DNA of 64,000 nucleotides, taken from Chitinilyticum litopenaei DSM 21440 (lineage in GTDB: Bacteria > Pseudomonadota > Gammaproteobacteria > Burkholderiales > Chitinibacteraceae). The translations under genes and the position numbers were made by a program. The stretch is from positions 124,001 through 188,000 of the forward strand of contig NZ_ATZJ01000002.1 in assembly GCF_000428145.1 (NCBI RefSeq). Reading direction: 5' to 3'. A model generated the notes under the pieces. It was not told where the DNA came from and did not search any database. It worked only from the letters and a program-made list of their open reading frames with translations. Of this stretch, positions 53,261-62,776 are shown in pieces (position 1 is the stretch's first letter; each line of letters opens with the position of its first letter).

Positions 53261-54604
53261 TCACATGCCCGGCAACATCCCCTTCATGCCACGCATGAGC
53301 TTGCTCATTCCACCCTTGGAAAACTGCTTCATCATTTTTTGCGTCTGCTCGAACTGGTTCAGCAGGCGATTGACCTCCTGCACCGTCACACCGGCACCCG
53401 CCGCAATTCGGCGCTTGCGCGAAGCCTTGATCAGCTCCGGCTTTTGCCGCTCCTGCGGCGTCATCGAGTTGATGATGCCCTCGATGCGCGCCACCGCCTT
53501 GTCAGTCACCTGGGGGCTCGCCGCCGCGCTCAGCTGCCCCGGCAGCTTGTCAAGCAGCGCACTCATGCCCCCCATCTTCTTCATCTGCTGAATTTGCGCC
53601 TTGAAGTCTTCCAGGTCAAAGCCCTTGCCGGACTTGACCTTCTTCATCATGCGCAAGGCTTCGTCCTGATCGACGGTTTTCTGCACATCTTCGATCAGCG
53701 AAAGCACATCCCCCATGCCAAGAATGCGACTCGCCAGACGGTCCGGGTAGAACGGCTCAAGGCCACTCAGCTTTTCGGCGACACCGATGAACTTGATCGG
53801 CTTGCCGGTCACCTGACGCACCGACAGGGCGGCACCGCCGCGGGCATCACCATCCATCTTGGTCAGCACGACCCCGGTCAGCGGCAGCGCCTCGCTGAAC
53901 GCCTTGGCGGTATTTACCGCATCCTGCCCCTGCATGGCATCGACAACAAACAGGGTTTCCACCGGTTTGACCGCCGCATGCAAGGCCTGGATTTCCAGCA
54001 TCATGGCCTCGTCGATCGCCAGACGACCGGCCGTATCGACAATCAGCACATCATGGAAATGCCGCTTGGCATAATCCAGCGCCGCCAGGGCAATCTCGAC
54101 AGGCTTTTGCGCCACATCGGACGGGAACCACTCCACTTCGACCTGGGTCGCCAGTGTCTTGAGCTGCTCGATCGCGGCCGGCCGGTAGACGTCAGTCGAC
54201 ACCAACAGCACACGCTTCTTGTCGGACTCCTTAAGCAGCTTGGCCAGCTTGCCCGACGTGGTCGTTTTCCCCGCCCCCTGCAGACCAGCCATCAACACCA
54301 CCGCCGGAGGCACCGCCGCCAGATTCAGCGCATCATTGTGCTCACCCATCAGCTTGGTGAGCTCCTCGTACACGACACCAATGAAGGCCTGCCCCGGTGT
54401 CAGACTGCCGACAACCTCCTTGCCCTGCGCGCGCCCCTTTACATCCGCAATGAACTGCTTGACCACGGGCAGCGCCACATCGGCCTCCAGCAGCGCCATG
54501 CGCACTTCACGCATCGCATCCTGAATATTGTCTTCGGTCAGGCGGGCCTGGCCGCGCAAGTTTTTGACGACACCGGACAGGCGACTGGATAAGTTTTCGA
54601 ACAT
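53261..54604 (-). CDS. ffh: Signal recognition particle protein Ffh
   Basis: The 447-residue GTPase binds 4.5S RNA and signal sequences. The N domain (1-90) precedes the G domain with P-loop GLQGAGKTTT (108-117), DTAGR and TKMDG motifs. The C-terminal M domain is Met-rich with MKKMGG and ends in MRGMKGMLPGM. ATG at 54604. Confidence 0.98.
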   Translation of the reverse strand: MFENLSSRLSGVVKNLRGQARLTEDNIQDAMREVRMALLEADVALPVVKQFIADVKGRAQGKEVVGSLTPGQAFIGVVYEELTKLMGEHNDALNLAAVPPAVVLMAGLQGAGKTTTSGKLAKLLKESDKKRVLLVSTDVYRPAAIEQLKTLATQVEVEWFPSDVAQKPVEIALAALDYAKRHFHDVLIVDTAGRLAIDEAMMLEIQALHAAVKPVETLFVVDAMQGQDAVNTAKAFSEALPLTGVVLTKMDGDARGGAALSVRQVTGKPIKFIGVAEKLSGLEPFYPDRLASRILGMGDVLSLIEDVQKTVDQDEALRMMKKVKSGKGFDLEDFKAQIQQMKKMGGMSALLDKLPGQLSAAASPQVTDKAVARIEGIINSMTPQERQKPELIKASRKRRIAAGAGVTVQEVNRLLNQFEQTQKMMKQFSKGGMSKLMRGMKGMLPGM

Positions 54605-54704
54605 CGGCGCACCTACGCAAAGCAACTCTGGTTGGAAACAGGCCCATGACCACATGGGCTCTGTTAGACTAATTAACCTGTCATTCTACCCTGAAGCACC
54701 GCTC

Positions 54705-55508
54705 GTGACTTGGCTCGCTATGCTCGCCCTGTTCGCTTATCTTCTGCTGAGCGGACACTACATTCGGCAAATTCTGCCCAAACACCCGGGCGGCCTGCTC
54801 CCCATGCCGCTTACCAATGCACTCTTGATTGCCGGCAGCTTGAGTCACGCCGCTGCTCTCACCATCAAGTTTCAAGCCTACCCGTGGCACTTTGGCGCCA
54901 GTGAAGCCCTGTCGCTGACCGCCCTGCTGTGCGTCACACTGTACGGACTGGGCCGCTCCATCCTGCCACTGAAGGGTACCGAGGCGCCGCTACTCGCTTT
55001 CGCCGCCTTCATGCTGGCCATCAGCCTGGTCCTGCCGCCCGGCCACGCCATCACCAGCTCGGACCTGCTGTCTCGAATCCACTTTGCCTGCGCCTTGCTC
55101 ACCCAACCGCTCCTCATTATTGCGACAGGTATGGCCCTGCTGATCAAGCACAGCAACAGACAGCTGCACAATACCCACAAGGGCATCCTGGCCAGAGCAC
55201 TGCCACCGGTACTCACCCTGGAAAAACTGCTGTTCATTGCCCTGGGCGCCGCTTACGCCATGCTCAGTGCAGCCTTGCTGACAGGCCTGCTGGCAAGCCT
55301 GGATCCAGCCAGCAACACCCGCTTTCTCAGTCACAAGGTATTGCTTTCGATTCTGGCATGGATCGTCATCGGCATACTGCTGATCGGACACCGCCGTGCC
55401 GGCTGGCGAGGCCGCCTTGCCGCCAACTGGACTCTGGCCGGAGCCGCCCTGCTGTTTCTGGGCTATCTCGGCACACGCTTGGTGCTTGAAGTGATACTGA
55501 AGCGCTAA
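54705..55508 (+). CDS. CcsA-type membrane protein (YpjD-like)
   Basis: This protein of about 267 residues has eight predicted membrane helices, related to the cytochrome c assembly (CcsA) family and to E. coli YpjD, which also lies divergent from ffh. The role of this subgroup is unclear. Start is uncertain: GTG 54705, ATG 54720 and ATG 54654 are all possible, and none has a strong ribosome-binding site. Confidence 0.8.
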   Translation: MTWLAMLALFAYLLLSGHYIRQILPKHPGGLLPMPLTNALLIAGSLSHAAALTIKFQAYPWHFGASEALSLTALLCVTLYGLGRSILPLKGTEAPLLAFAAFMLAISLVLPPGHAITSSDLLSRIHFACALLTQPLLIIATGMALLIKHSNRQLHNTHKGILARALPPVLTLEKLLFIALGAAYAMLSAALLTGLLASLDPASNTRFLSHKVLLSILAWIVIGILLIGHRRAGWRGRLAANWTLAGAALLFLGYLGTRLVLEVILKR

Positions 55509-55660
55509 CAAAACTGACAAACATGCCGCATCTGCAAGCGCGGCGCTTCTGCCTGAGAAAATCATTCTGCTAGACTGAACAGCATAAGAGCTCCGCCAGG
55601 TGATATAACTCATTGCCCAGCATAAGCGGACGCTTGCCACACCTTGGAGCATTTACGAGC

Positions 55661-57367
55661 ATGAGCGCTGCACCACTTGCTGGCCTGGCGAGACTTCTGG
55701 TCCAGCACGGAAAACTTAATGAGGTCGATGCGGATGCCCTGCAAGTCGCGGCAGTGACTGCAAAAATCAGCTTCATTGAACAACTTACCAAAAGCAAAAA
55801 ATTGAGCGCCGGTGATGTTGCGGAGTTTTCTTCGCAAACTTTCGGCTTCCCTTTGCTTGACCTGAACCAGTTCGACCCCTCCTACGTTCCGGCCGGCGTA
55901 CTGGACCACAAGCTGATGAGCGCTCAGCGCATCATCCCGCTCTACAAGCGCGGCACAAGCAAGCTCTTCATTGGCATTTCCGACATTACCAATCTGCAGG
56001 CGATCGAAGAGGTGCGCTTTCAGACCGGCCTGCAGGTCGAACCCATCGTCGTTGAAGACGACAAACTGGCGCTATTCCTGGAGCGCCTGATCGAGGCCAG
56101 TGGCGCAAAACTCAAAGACCTGATGATGGACGAGGCCGAACTGGCCTTGAGCGGTGGCGAACAGGAAGAAACCAACGACACCGGGAATGCGGACGTTGAT
56201 GACGCCCCCATCGTCAAGTACATACAGAAAGTACTGATGGATGCAATCAACGAAGGCGCATCCGATGTCCATTTCGAGCCCTATGAAAAGTTTTATCGCA
56301 TCCGCTACCGCAAAGACGGTGTGCTGCGTGAAATCGCCCAACCCCCCCTTGCCATCAAGGAAAAAATCGCCTCGCGGATCAAGGTCATTTCAAAACTCGA
56401 CATTTCGGAGAAGCGCGTACCGCAAGACGGCCGGATGAAGCTGGTGCTCAGCAAGAACCGCGCAATCGATTTCCGGGTTTCGACACTGCCGACACTGCAC
56501 GGCGAGAAAATCTGTATGCGTATTCTGGACCCGACTTCCGCAACTCTGGGCATCGACGCCCTGGGTTACGAACCAGACCAGAAAGCAGCAATGATGGATG
56601 CAATCCAGCGCCCCTACGGCATGGTACTGGTAACAGGCCCGACAGGTTCCGGCAAGACCGTTTCGCTGTATACCTGCCTGAACATCCTGAACGAGCCGGG
56701 CATCAATATCTCGACCGCCGAAGACCCTGCCGAAATCAACTTGGCCGGCATCAATCAGGTCAACGTCAATGACAAGGCCGGCCTTACATTTTCCTCGGCG
56801 CTGAAGGCCTTCTTGCGCCAGGATCCAGACGTGATCATGGTTGGCGAAATCCGGGACCTGGAAACCGCCGACATCGCCATCAAGGCCGCACAGACGGGTC
56901 ACATGGTTTTCTCCACCCTGCACACCAATGACGCGCCGGGCACACTGACGCGCATGATGAATATGGGGGTCGCGCCTTTCAATATTGCCTCCTCGGTGAT
57001 TCTCATCACCGCCCAGCGCCTGGCACGGCGACTGTGTTCGAACTGCAAGGTGCCGGCCGACATTCCGCGTGAAGCACTGCTGCAGGCAGGCTTCAGCGAG
57101 GCCGATCTTGATGGCAGCTGGACACCGTATCGTCCGGTAGGGTGTGACATTTGCAAAGGATCGGGCTACAAAGGGCGGGTAGGCATTTATCAGGTCATGC
57201 CCATTTCCGACGAAATGAACCGGATCATCATGAAAAACGGCAATGCGATCGATATCGCCGATCAGGCAAGGCGTGAAGGCGTACGGGATTTGCGCATGTC
57301 AGGACTGCTCAAAGTCAAGCAAGGCATGACCTCTCTCGAGGAAGTCATGGCCGTGACCAACGAATAA
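55661..57367 (+). CDS. pilB: Type IV pilus assembly ATPase PilB
   Basis: The 568-residue hexameric ATPase drives pilus extension. The N-terminal T2SSE_N domain (about 50-160) is followed by the ATPase core with Walker A GPTGSGKT at 326-333 and HTNDAPGTLTRM. The zinc-binding cysteines are C459, C462, C495 and C498. First of pilB-pilC-pilD; 20 nt to pilC. No pilin gene is adjacent. Confidence 0.96.
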   Translation: MSAAPLAGLARLLVQHGKLNEVDADALQVAAVTAKISFIEQLTKSKKLSAGDVAEFSSQTFGFPLLDLNQFDPSYVPAGVLDHKLMSAQRIIPLYKRGTSKLFIGISDITNLQAIEEVRFQTGLQVEPIVVEDDKLALFLERLIEASGAKLKDLMMDEAELALSGGEQEETNDTGNADVDDAPIVKYIQKVLMDAINEGASDVHFEPYEKFYRIRYRKDGVLREIAQPPLAIKEKIASRIKVISKLDISEKRVPQDGRMKLVLSKNRAIDFRVSTLPTLHGEKICMRILDPTSATLGIDALGYEPDQKAAMMDAIQRPYGMVLVTGPTGSGKTVSLYTCLNILNEPGINISTAEDPAEINLAGINQVNVNDKAGLTFSSALKAFLRQDPDVIMVGEIRDLETADIAIKAAQTGHMVFSTLHTNDAPGTLTRMMNMGVAPFNIASSVILITAQRLARRLCSNCKVPADIPREALLQAGFSEADLDGSWTPYRPVGCDICKGSGYKGRVGIYQVMPISDEMNRIIMKNGNAIDIADQARREGVRDLRMSGLLKVKQGMTSLEEVMAVTNE

Positions 57368-57386
57368 CACAAAAACGGAAAAACGC

Positions 57387-58613
57387 ATGGCTACGCCCAA
57401 AAAAGCCCCCGTTGTGAAAGAGTTTACTTTTCTGTGGGAAGGCAAGGATCGCACAGGAAAAACCATTAAAGGCGAAATGCGCGCAGTCGGAGAGAACATT
57501 GTTCGCAATACCCTGCGCCGACAAGGCATCAATGTGCTGCGGGTCAAGAAACAGCGCATGGCCACCGGGCGCAAGGTTACCGAGCAGGACATCGCCATGT
57601 TTACCCGGCAAATGGCAACCATGCTGAAATCCGGCGTACCACTGCTTACTGCCTTCGATATTGTCGCCAAGGGGCACAGCAACCCGTCAGTCACCAAGCT
57701 GCTGATGGAGATCAAGACCGACATTGAAACCGGCTCATCCCTCACCCAGGCATTTCGCAAGCACCCGAAGTATTTTGACGCGCTGTATTGCAATCTGGTG
57801 CAGGCCGGCGAGCAGGCAGGTATTCTGGACGCCCTGCTGGCGCGTCTCGCCACCTACAAAGAAAAAATCCTGGCCGTAAAGAAAAAAATCAAGTCGGCCA
57901 TGTTTTACCCGACGGCAATCATTGTCGCCGCCTTTGTAATTACTGCGGTGATCATGATTTTCGTCATCCCGACCTTCAAGGACCTCTTCGCCGGATTTGG
58001 TGCCGAATTACCAGGCCCGACCCAGGTTGTGATCGCAATCTCCGATGCGTTCATTGACTACTGGTACCTCATCTTTGGAGGACTGGGTGGCGGCATCTAC
58101 GCCTTTCTAACCCTCTGGCGACGCAGTGAGAAAGTGCAAATCGCCATGGATCGCTGGCTGTTGAAACTCCCGGTACTTGGCGAGATCGTCCGCAACGCCA
58201 CCATTGCACGCTGGGCCAGAACCTGTGCGACCATGTTCGCGGCAGGCGTTCCCCTGGTTGAATCGCTCGACTCGGTTGGTGGCGCATCCGGTAATTATGT
58301 CTATCGTTCGGCCACCAAGAAAATCCAGTCCGAAGTCAGCACAGGTACAAGCCTGACGATTGCCATGCAGAACAGCAATGTATTCCCGAACATGGTCCTG
58401 CAAATGGTCTCGATTGGTGAGGAGTCCGGCTCACTCGACTCGATGCTTGGCAAGGTCGCCGATTACTACGAAGACGAAGTGGATAACGCTGTTGAGGCCA
58501 TGTCGAGCTTGATGGAACCTGTCATCATGGTAGTTCTGGGTACGCTGATCGGTGGCTTGGTCATCGCAATGTATCTGCCCATCTTCAAGATGGGGGCTGC
58601 CGTTGGTGGCTGA
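57387..58613 (+). CDS. pilC: Type IV pilus inner-membrane platform protein PilC
   Basis: The 408-residue polytopic protein has two repeated GspF domains (about residues 70-195 and 275-395). The first includes FTRQMATMLKSGVPLL and the second WARTCATMFAAGVPLVESL. Three membrane helices lie at about 172-195, 220-242 and 380-402. It converts PilB motion into pilin insertion. Confidence 0.96.
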   Translation: MATPKKAPVVKEFTFLWEGKDRTGKTIKGEMRAVGENIVRNTLRRQGINVLRVKKQRMATGRKVTEQDIAMFTRQMATMLKSGVPLLTAFDIVAKGHSNPSVTKLLMEIKTDIETGSSLTQAFRKHPKYFDALYCNLVQAGEQAGILDALLARLATYKEKILAVKKKIKSAMFYPTAIIVAAFVITAVIMIFVIPTFKDLFAGFGAELPGPTQVVIAISDAFIDYWYLIFGGLGGGIYAFLTLWRRSEKVQIAMDRWLLKLPVLGEIVRNATIARWARTCATMFAAGVPLVESLDSVGGASGNYVYRSATKKIQSEVSTGTSLTIAMQNSNVFPNMVLQMVSIGEESGSLDSMLGKVADYYEDEVDNAVEAMSSLMEPVIMVVLGTLIGGLVIAMYLPIFKMGAAVGG

Positions 58614-59463
58614 TCTCCTCGCATTCTTGCCACACTCCTGGTTTATCGCCCTGACCGTGATCGTCGGCCTGTGCATCGGCAGCTTCCTCAATGTGCTCGT
58701 GCACCGGCTGCCGATCATGATGGAACAGGACTTTCGCCATGAATGCGCCTGTCTTGATCAGCCAGAACCACCCGCGCGAAGCCAGGCCTACAATCTGTTC
58801 ACTCCCCGATCAGCCTGCCCGCGATGCGGGCATGCCATCGGCGCAGCAGAAAACATTCCCGTCATCAGCTGGCTAATGCTCAAGGGACGCTGTAAAAACT
58901 GCAAGAATCCAATCAGCGCCCGCTATCCGCTCGTGGAAAGCGCATGCGGTATTGTGGCCGGTCTGCTGGCCTGGCAATTGGGGCCAAGCGACCTTCTCTT
59001 GCCAAGCCTGCTGTTTGTCTGGATTCTGCTGGCATTGACCCTGATCGACCTTGATCATTTTCTGCTGCCCGACAGCCTGACCCTGGGTTTGCTCTGGCTT
59101 GGGCTCGCATTCAACCTGACCGGCCTCTTCGCCCCACTGCCGCATGCCGTCATTGGCGCCATCGCCGGTTACGGTTTGCTCTGGAGCGTTTACTGGCTGT
59201 TCAAATTGCTGACTGGCAAAGAAGGCATGGGCTATGGCGACTTCAAGTTGCTGGCAGCACTGGGCGCCTGGCTGGGCTGGCAGAGCCTCCCTGCAATGCT
59301 CTTGCTGGCCTCACTGAGCGGCGCGGTAATCGGCATTGGCCTGGCACTTGGGCAACGCAAGAGTTTGCGCAACCCCATCCCGTTCGGCCCCTATCTAGCA
59401 GCAGCAGGGCTGATCATGATGTTCGCCGGCAAGCAGGTCCAGGGCTTGCTGTTTCCGCTGTGA
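58606..59463 (+). CDS. pilD: Prepilin peptidase PilD
   Basis: The 285-residue aspartic protease cleaves and N-methylates type IV prepilins. Two CxxC motifs, C71/C74 and C96/C99, form the zinc site typical of bifunctional PilD. Catalytic aspartates lie at D148 (LIDLD) and in GYGDFK. GTG start at 58606 overlaps pilC by 8 nt. The stop overlaps coaE (GTGA). Confidence 0.95.
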   Translation: MADLLAFLPHSWFIALTVIVGLCIGSFLNVLVHRLPIMMEQDFRHECACLDQPEPPARSQAYNLFTPRSACPRCGHAIGAAENIPVISWLMLKGRCKNCKNPISARYPLVESACGIVAGLLAWQLGPSDLLLPSLLFVWILLALTLIDLDHFLLPDSLTLGLLWLGLAFNLTGLFAPLPHAVIGAIAGYGLLWSVYWLFKLLTGKEGMGYGDFKLLAALGAWLGWQSLPAMLLLASLSGAVIGIGLALGQRKSLRNPIPFGPYLAAAGLIMMFAGKQVQGLLFPL

Positions 59464-60089
59464 AGCCCGGACTGATCGTCGGGCTGACCGGCGGGATTGG
59501 CAGCGGCAAATCCACTGCCGGTGCTTTTTTTGCGCAACATGGTGTGCCGGTTCTCGATACCGACATGCTGGCGCATGAACTCACCCGCAGCCCCTCCCCC
59601 GCGCTCAGCCGAATTCGTGACGAGCTCGGCAAGGAGTGGCTAACTGCGGATGGCTCACTCGACCGGGTTTATGCTCGCCAGCAGATTTTCAGCAAGCCTG
59701 AGACGAAGGCCAGACTCGAAGCCATCCTCCATCCCATGATCCGCGCCCGCTGCAGCGAATGGCTGAGCCGCCAAGATACCGGCTATGTGCTGCTGCTGAT
59801 CCCCCTGCTGTTCGAACAGGCAAGCTTTCAGCAGCTGACCAATCGCAGCCTGCTGATTGACTGCCCGACAGCCCTCCAGCTCAGCCGGGTCCGTCAGCGC
59901 AGTGGACTCACCGATTCGGAAATCGGGCGCATTATTGCCCAGCAAATGTCGCGAGAAGCGCGCTTGGGCAGGGCCGACGATGTGATCTGCAACGACACTA
60001 CACCCGAAAACCTGCAAACGCAGGTCAATGCGTTGCATGAGCGCTATGTATTGCTCGGCAAAAGCGGGCACGGGTTTTCAAATAACTGA
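59460..60089 (+). CDS. coaE: Dephospho-CoA kinase
   Basis: The 209-residue P-loop kinase performs the last step of CoA synthesis. P-loop GLTGGIGSGKST is at 8-19. HPMIRARC and VDCP-like (IDCPTALQLSRV) motifs are typical. GTG start at 59460 overlaps the pilD stop by 4 nt. The pilD-coaE-zapD order is widespread in Beta- and Gammaproteobacteria. Confidence 0.96.
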   Translation: MKPGLIVGLTGGIGSGKSTAGAFFAQHGVPVLDTDMLAHELTRSPSPALSRIRDELGKEWLTADGSLDRVYARQQIFSKPETKARLEAILHPMIRARCSEWLSRQDTGYVLLLIPLLFEQASFQQLTNRSLLIDCPTALQLSRVRQRSGLTDSEIGRIIAQQMSREARLGRADDVICNDTTPENLQTQVNALHERYVLLGKSGHGFSNN

Positions 60090-60129
60090 CCATGCTGCAG
60101 AATTGCATATCCTTTCCAGGTATTTCGCC

Positions 60130-60888
60130 GTGATCAGCTACGAATTTCCAGTCAACGAACGCATCCGCACGCTGCTGCGCCTTGAGAAGCTGTACGAGCG
60201 CACGCAGTACTATGCCGGGAAAGAACAGGCGCAGGATCATCACACGGCCCTGCTTGGCATTTTTGAAATCATGGAAGTAGCAAGCCGCGCAGATCTGAAG
60301 TCCGACCTGATCCAGGAGCTGGATCGCCAGCGGCAATCGCTGGCGGCCTTGCGCAACAACCCGCAAATTTCCGAAGAAGCACTCGAACGGGTGCTGGCGG
60401 AAATTGAAAGCACCCACGCCCGCCTGCTGGAAATGACCGGCAAGTTTGGCCAGTACCTGCGGGAGAACGACTGGCTGATGGCCATCAAGCAGCGCGTGAC
60501 CATTCCGGGCGGCGCCAGCGAATTCGACCTGCCGTCGTATCATTACTGGCAATTGCAGCCAGCCAACCGCCGCATGGCAGACCTTGAGCGCTGGCTGTCC
60601 CCCCTGCTTCCAATCAAGCAAGGCCTGGACATCGTCCTGCGCTTGCTCCGTGACTCGGCCAAGGCCTGCCATTTCGTGGCCAAGCAGGGCCATTTTCAGC
60701 AAATGTCCGGCGGGAAGACCGTGCAGATGCTGAAAATCGCCTTGCCTGCCGATACACCGGCAGTACCCGAACTCTCGGCCAACCGCTACGCCATCAATAT
60801 CCGCTTTGTCGTCCCTTCCACATCCGGAGAACGCTCACGGCAAGTGGACGCCGATGTCGCCTTCACGCTCAGCTACTGCAATCTCTAA
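60130..60888 (+). CDS. zapD: Cell division protein ZapD
   Basis: The 252-residue protein cross-links FtsZ filaments at the Z ring. It begins MISYEFPVNERIRTLLRLE and has the mainly helical then beta-rich ZapD layout. GTG start at 60130 with AGGT upstream. I see no yacG gene after it, which often follows; 60889-61012 is featureless. Confidence 0.93.
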   Translation: MISYEFPVNERIRTLLRLEKLYERTQYYAGKEQAQDHHTALLGIFEIMEVASRADLKSDLIQELDRQRQSLAALRNNPQISEEALERVLAEIESTHARLLEMTGKFGQYLRENDWLMAIKQRVTIPGGASEFDLPSYHYWQLQPANRRMADLERWLSPLLPIKQGLDIVLRLLRDSAKACHFVAKQGHFQQMSGGKTVQMLKIALPADTPAVPELSANRYAINIRFVVPSTSGERSRQVDADVAFTLSYCNL

Positions 60889-61012
60889 CCCCATTGCCCC
60901 CGCCTTGGGCGCCCCACCCTGAACACATACCCCCGGCAGTCAGCACCAGCGCTTGCCTGGAAATCATACCAAGCCAACCGGCTGACAGACATCAGGCCCG
61001 TCTGCAACCGTT

Positions 61013-61041
61013 CCTTCATGGTACTGCCATGAAGTCGTCAT
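61013..61041 (+). promoter_or_regulatory. Pho-box-like phased repeat upstream of olsB
   Basis: CCTTCAT, CTGCCAT and TCGTCAT lie at 61013, 61024 and 61035, spaced exactly 11 bp. They match the PhoB half-site CTGTCAT at 5, 6 and 5 of 7 bases. The inner part is also a perfect inverted repeat CTTCATGG / CCATGAAG. Ornithine-lipid genes are PhoB-controlled in several bacteria. Confidence 0.55.
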
Positions 61042-61054
61042 GCTGCATCATTAA

Positions 61055-61083
61055 GGTGAGCCCCAGAACCGAGGAGGCTCACC
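61055..61083 (+). promoter_or_regulatory. Hairpin overlapping the olsB ribosome-binding site
   Basis: GGTGAGCC (61055-61062) pairs perfectly with GGCTCACC (61076-61083), leaving a 13-nt loop. The right arm ends at the base before the ATG. The Shine-Dalgarno GAGGAGG (61071-61077) lies in the loop and the first pairs of the arm. The structure could mask translation start. Confidence 0.6.
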
Positions 61084-61839
61084 ATGCTCGAACAGCAACA
61101 GACGCTTGGCACACGTACGCGAACCGAACTGATCTCCCGCCTGGCCGATTCGGCCGAAGCCGTGCGTGCGGCACAAATGCTGCGCTACCGGATTTTCGCG
61201 GAAGAAATGGGCGCCCGGCTTTCCTGCCGCGAACCAGGCATCGACCAGGATTTTTTTGATGCCTATTGCGAACATCTGCTGGTCCAGGATGAACGCAGCG
61301 GCGAAGTCGTCGGCACTTACCGGATTTTGTCGCCCCACCAGGCCCGCAAACTGGGCAGCTATTACAGCGAGACCGAATTCGACCTCACGCGCCTGCAGCA
61401 CCTGCGCCACCAGCTGGTCGAGCTGGGCCGCTCGTGCGTTCACCCCGATTACCGCAACGGCAGCACGATTGCGCTGTTGTGGTCCGGCCTGGCCGACTAC
61501 ATGCACCGCCATGGCTACGACTACCTGATCGGCTGCGCCAGCATCTCGCTGCGCGACGGCGGTCAGCAAGCCACGGCCGTGCGCCACCACCTGATGCAGA
61601 AAGCCCTCTCGCCGATCGAATGGCGCACCTTTCCGCGTCACCCGCTCACGCTGCTGCCGGGCATCAAGCCCTGCGATGCCGGCGACCTGCCGCCACTGGT
61701 CAAGGGCTATCTGCGCGCCGGCGCGATGATCTGCGGGGAGCCGGCCTGGGATCCGGATTTCAACACGGCCGACTTCATGATGATTTTGCCAATGAGCAAA
61801 CTGAACCCGCGCTACGCCCGCCATTTTCTGCGCAACTGA
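61084..61839 (+). CDS. olsB: L-ornithine N-alpha-acyltransferase OlsB
   Basis: The 251-residue GNAT-fold enzyme transfers a 3-hydroxyacyl chain from ACP to ornithine, giving lyso-ornithine lipid. The RYRIFAEEMGARL region and ELGRSCVHPDYRNG with IGCASISLRDGG are typical of OlsB. It is followed 17 nt downstream by an OlsA-type acyltransferase, which completes the pathway. Confidence 0.9.
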   Translation: MLEQQQTLGTRTRTELISRLADSAEAVRAAQMLRYRIFAEEMGARLSCREPGIDQDFFDAYCEHLLVQDERSGEVVGTYRILSPHQARKLGSYYSETEFDLTRLQHLRHQLVELGRSCVHPDYRNGSTIALLWSGLADYMHRHGYDYLIGCASISLRDGGQQATAVRHHLMQKALSPIEWRTFPRHPLTLLPGIKPCDAGDLPPLVKGYLRAGAMICGEPAWDPDFNTADFMMILPMSKLNPRYARHFLRN

Positions 61840-61856
61840 GCGCGTGATTCCTTGCC

Positions 61857-62687
61857 ATGCCAAGCCTAGACAAAGCCGGTAAACTTCCCGGCATGCCAGT
61901 CCTGACCCTCACCCCTGCCCAACCAGCCGCGCGCCGCCTGCCCGGATTCGCACGCGCCAGTTGGCGCCTGGCGCGGCTGCTCGCCCACATCCTGCGCGGC
62001 GTGCTGATTGCAAACGCCGGTTTTGAACGGCGGGACAGCCATGAACGCCAGCTGGTGCTGCGCACATGGTCACAGCAGCTACTGGGCATTCTCGGCATTC
62101 GCGTCGAACTTGGCGCGGCACCAGCCAGCCTGCCGGACAGCAAGGGCTGCCTCTTGCTGGCGAATCATGTCTCCTGGCTGGATATTTTTGCCATCAATAC
62201 CGTCTGCCCAAGCCGCTTTGTCGCCAAATCGGAAATCCGCGACTGGCCCGTGCTGGGGAAACTGGTCAGCAAGGCCGGCACCCTCTATATCCAGCGCAAC
62301 AGCCGCGCAGCCACGGCCAGCACCAAGCGGGAAATCGATCATTACCTTACCCGGGGCGAATCGGTGGCCTTCTTTCCGGAGGGCACCACCAGCGACGGCA
62401 GCGGCCTCAAGCCCTTTCGCGGCGGCCTGCTGCAATCGGCGCTGGATCAAGGGGTGGCGATCCAGCCCATCCTGCTGCGCTATCGCGCTGCAAATGGCCG
62501 CCTGAGTCAGGCGGCGGCTTATATCGACGACGTGTCGCTGCTGGCTTCGCTGTGGCGGCTGGCCTGCGAGCCCTACACCATCGTTGAGCTGCACTTTCTC
62601 GCGCCGCGCTCCGGCCTGCCGGCCACCCGCAAGGAGATGATTCGTCAGCTGGAAGAAGAAATGCGCCTGCACCTACAAGCCGCATAA
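61857..62687 (+). CDS. olsA: Lyso-ornithine lipid acyltransferase OlsA (PlsC family)
   Basis: The 276-residue membrane-associated acyltransferase adds the second acyl chain. The HX4D motif is NHVSWLD, and FPEGTTSDG is the substrate block. The N-terminus has a hydrophobic segment. Start may be 61857 or 61893. The PlsC family also makes phosphatidic acid; OlsA is chosen because of olsB next door. Confidence 0.85.
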   Translation: MPSLDKAGKLPGMPVLTLTPAQPAARRLPGFARASWRLARLLAHILRGVLIANAGFERRDSHERQLVLRTWSQQLLGILGIRVELGAAPASLPDSKGCLLLANHVSWLDIFAINTVCPSRFVAKSEIRDWPVLGKLVSKAGTLYIQRNSRAATASTKREIDHYLTRGESVAFFPEGTTSDGSGLKPFRGGLLQSALDQGVAIQPILLRYRAANGRLSQAAAYIDDVSLLASLWRLACEPYTIVELHFLAPRSGLPATRKEMIRQLEEEMRLHLQAA

Positions 62688-62776
62688 GAAGCAAGCGGCA
62701 GCACACGGCCGATCCGGAGCCGGGCAGCCGTGCGACAGACGCCGGCAATGCCCGGCAGTCCTGCCCGGACAAGATG

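Noticed and set aside
60889..61012. A yacG gene expected after zapD
   Set aside because: No small Cys4 zinc-finger ORF is present in this gap.
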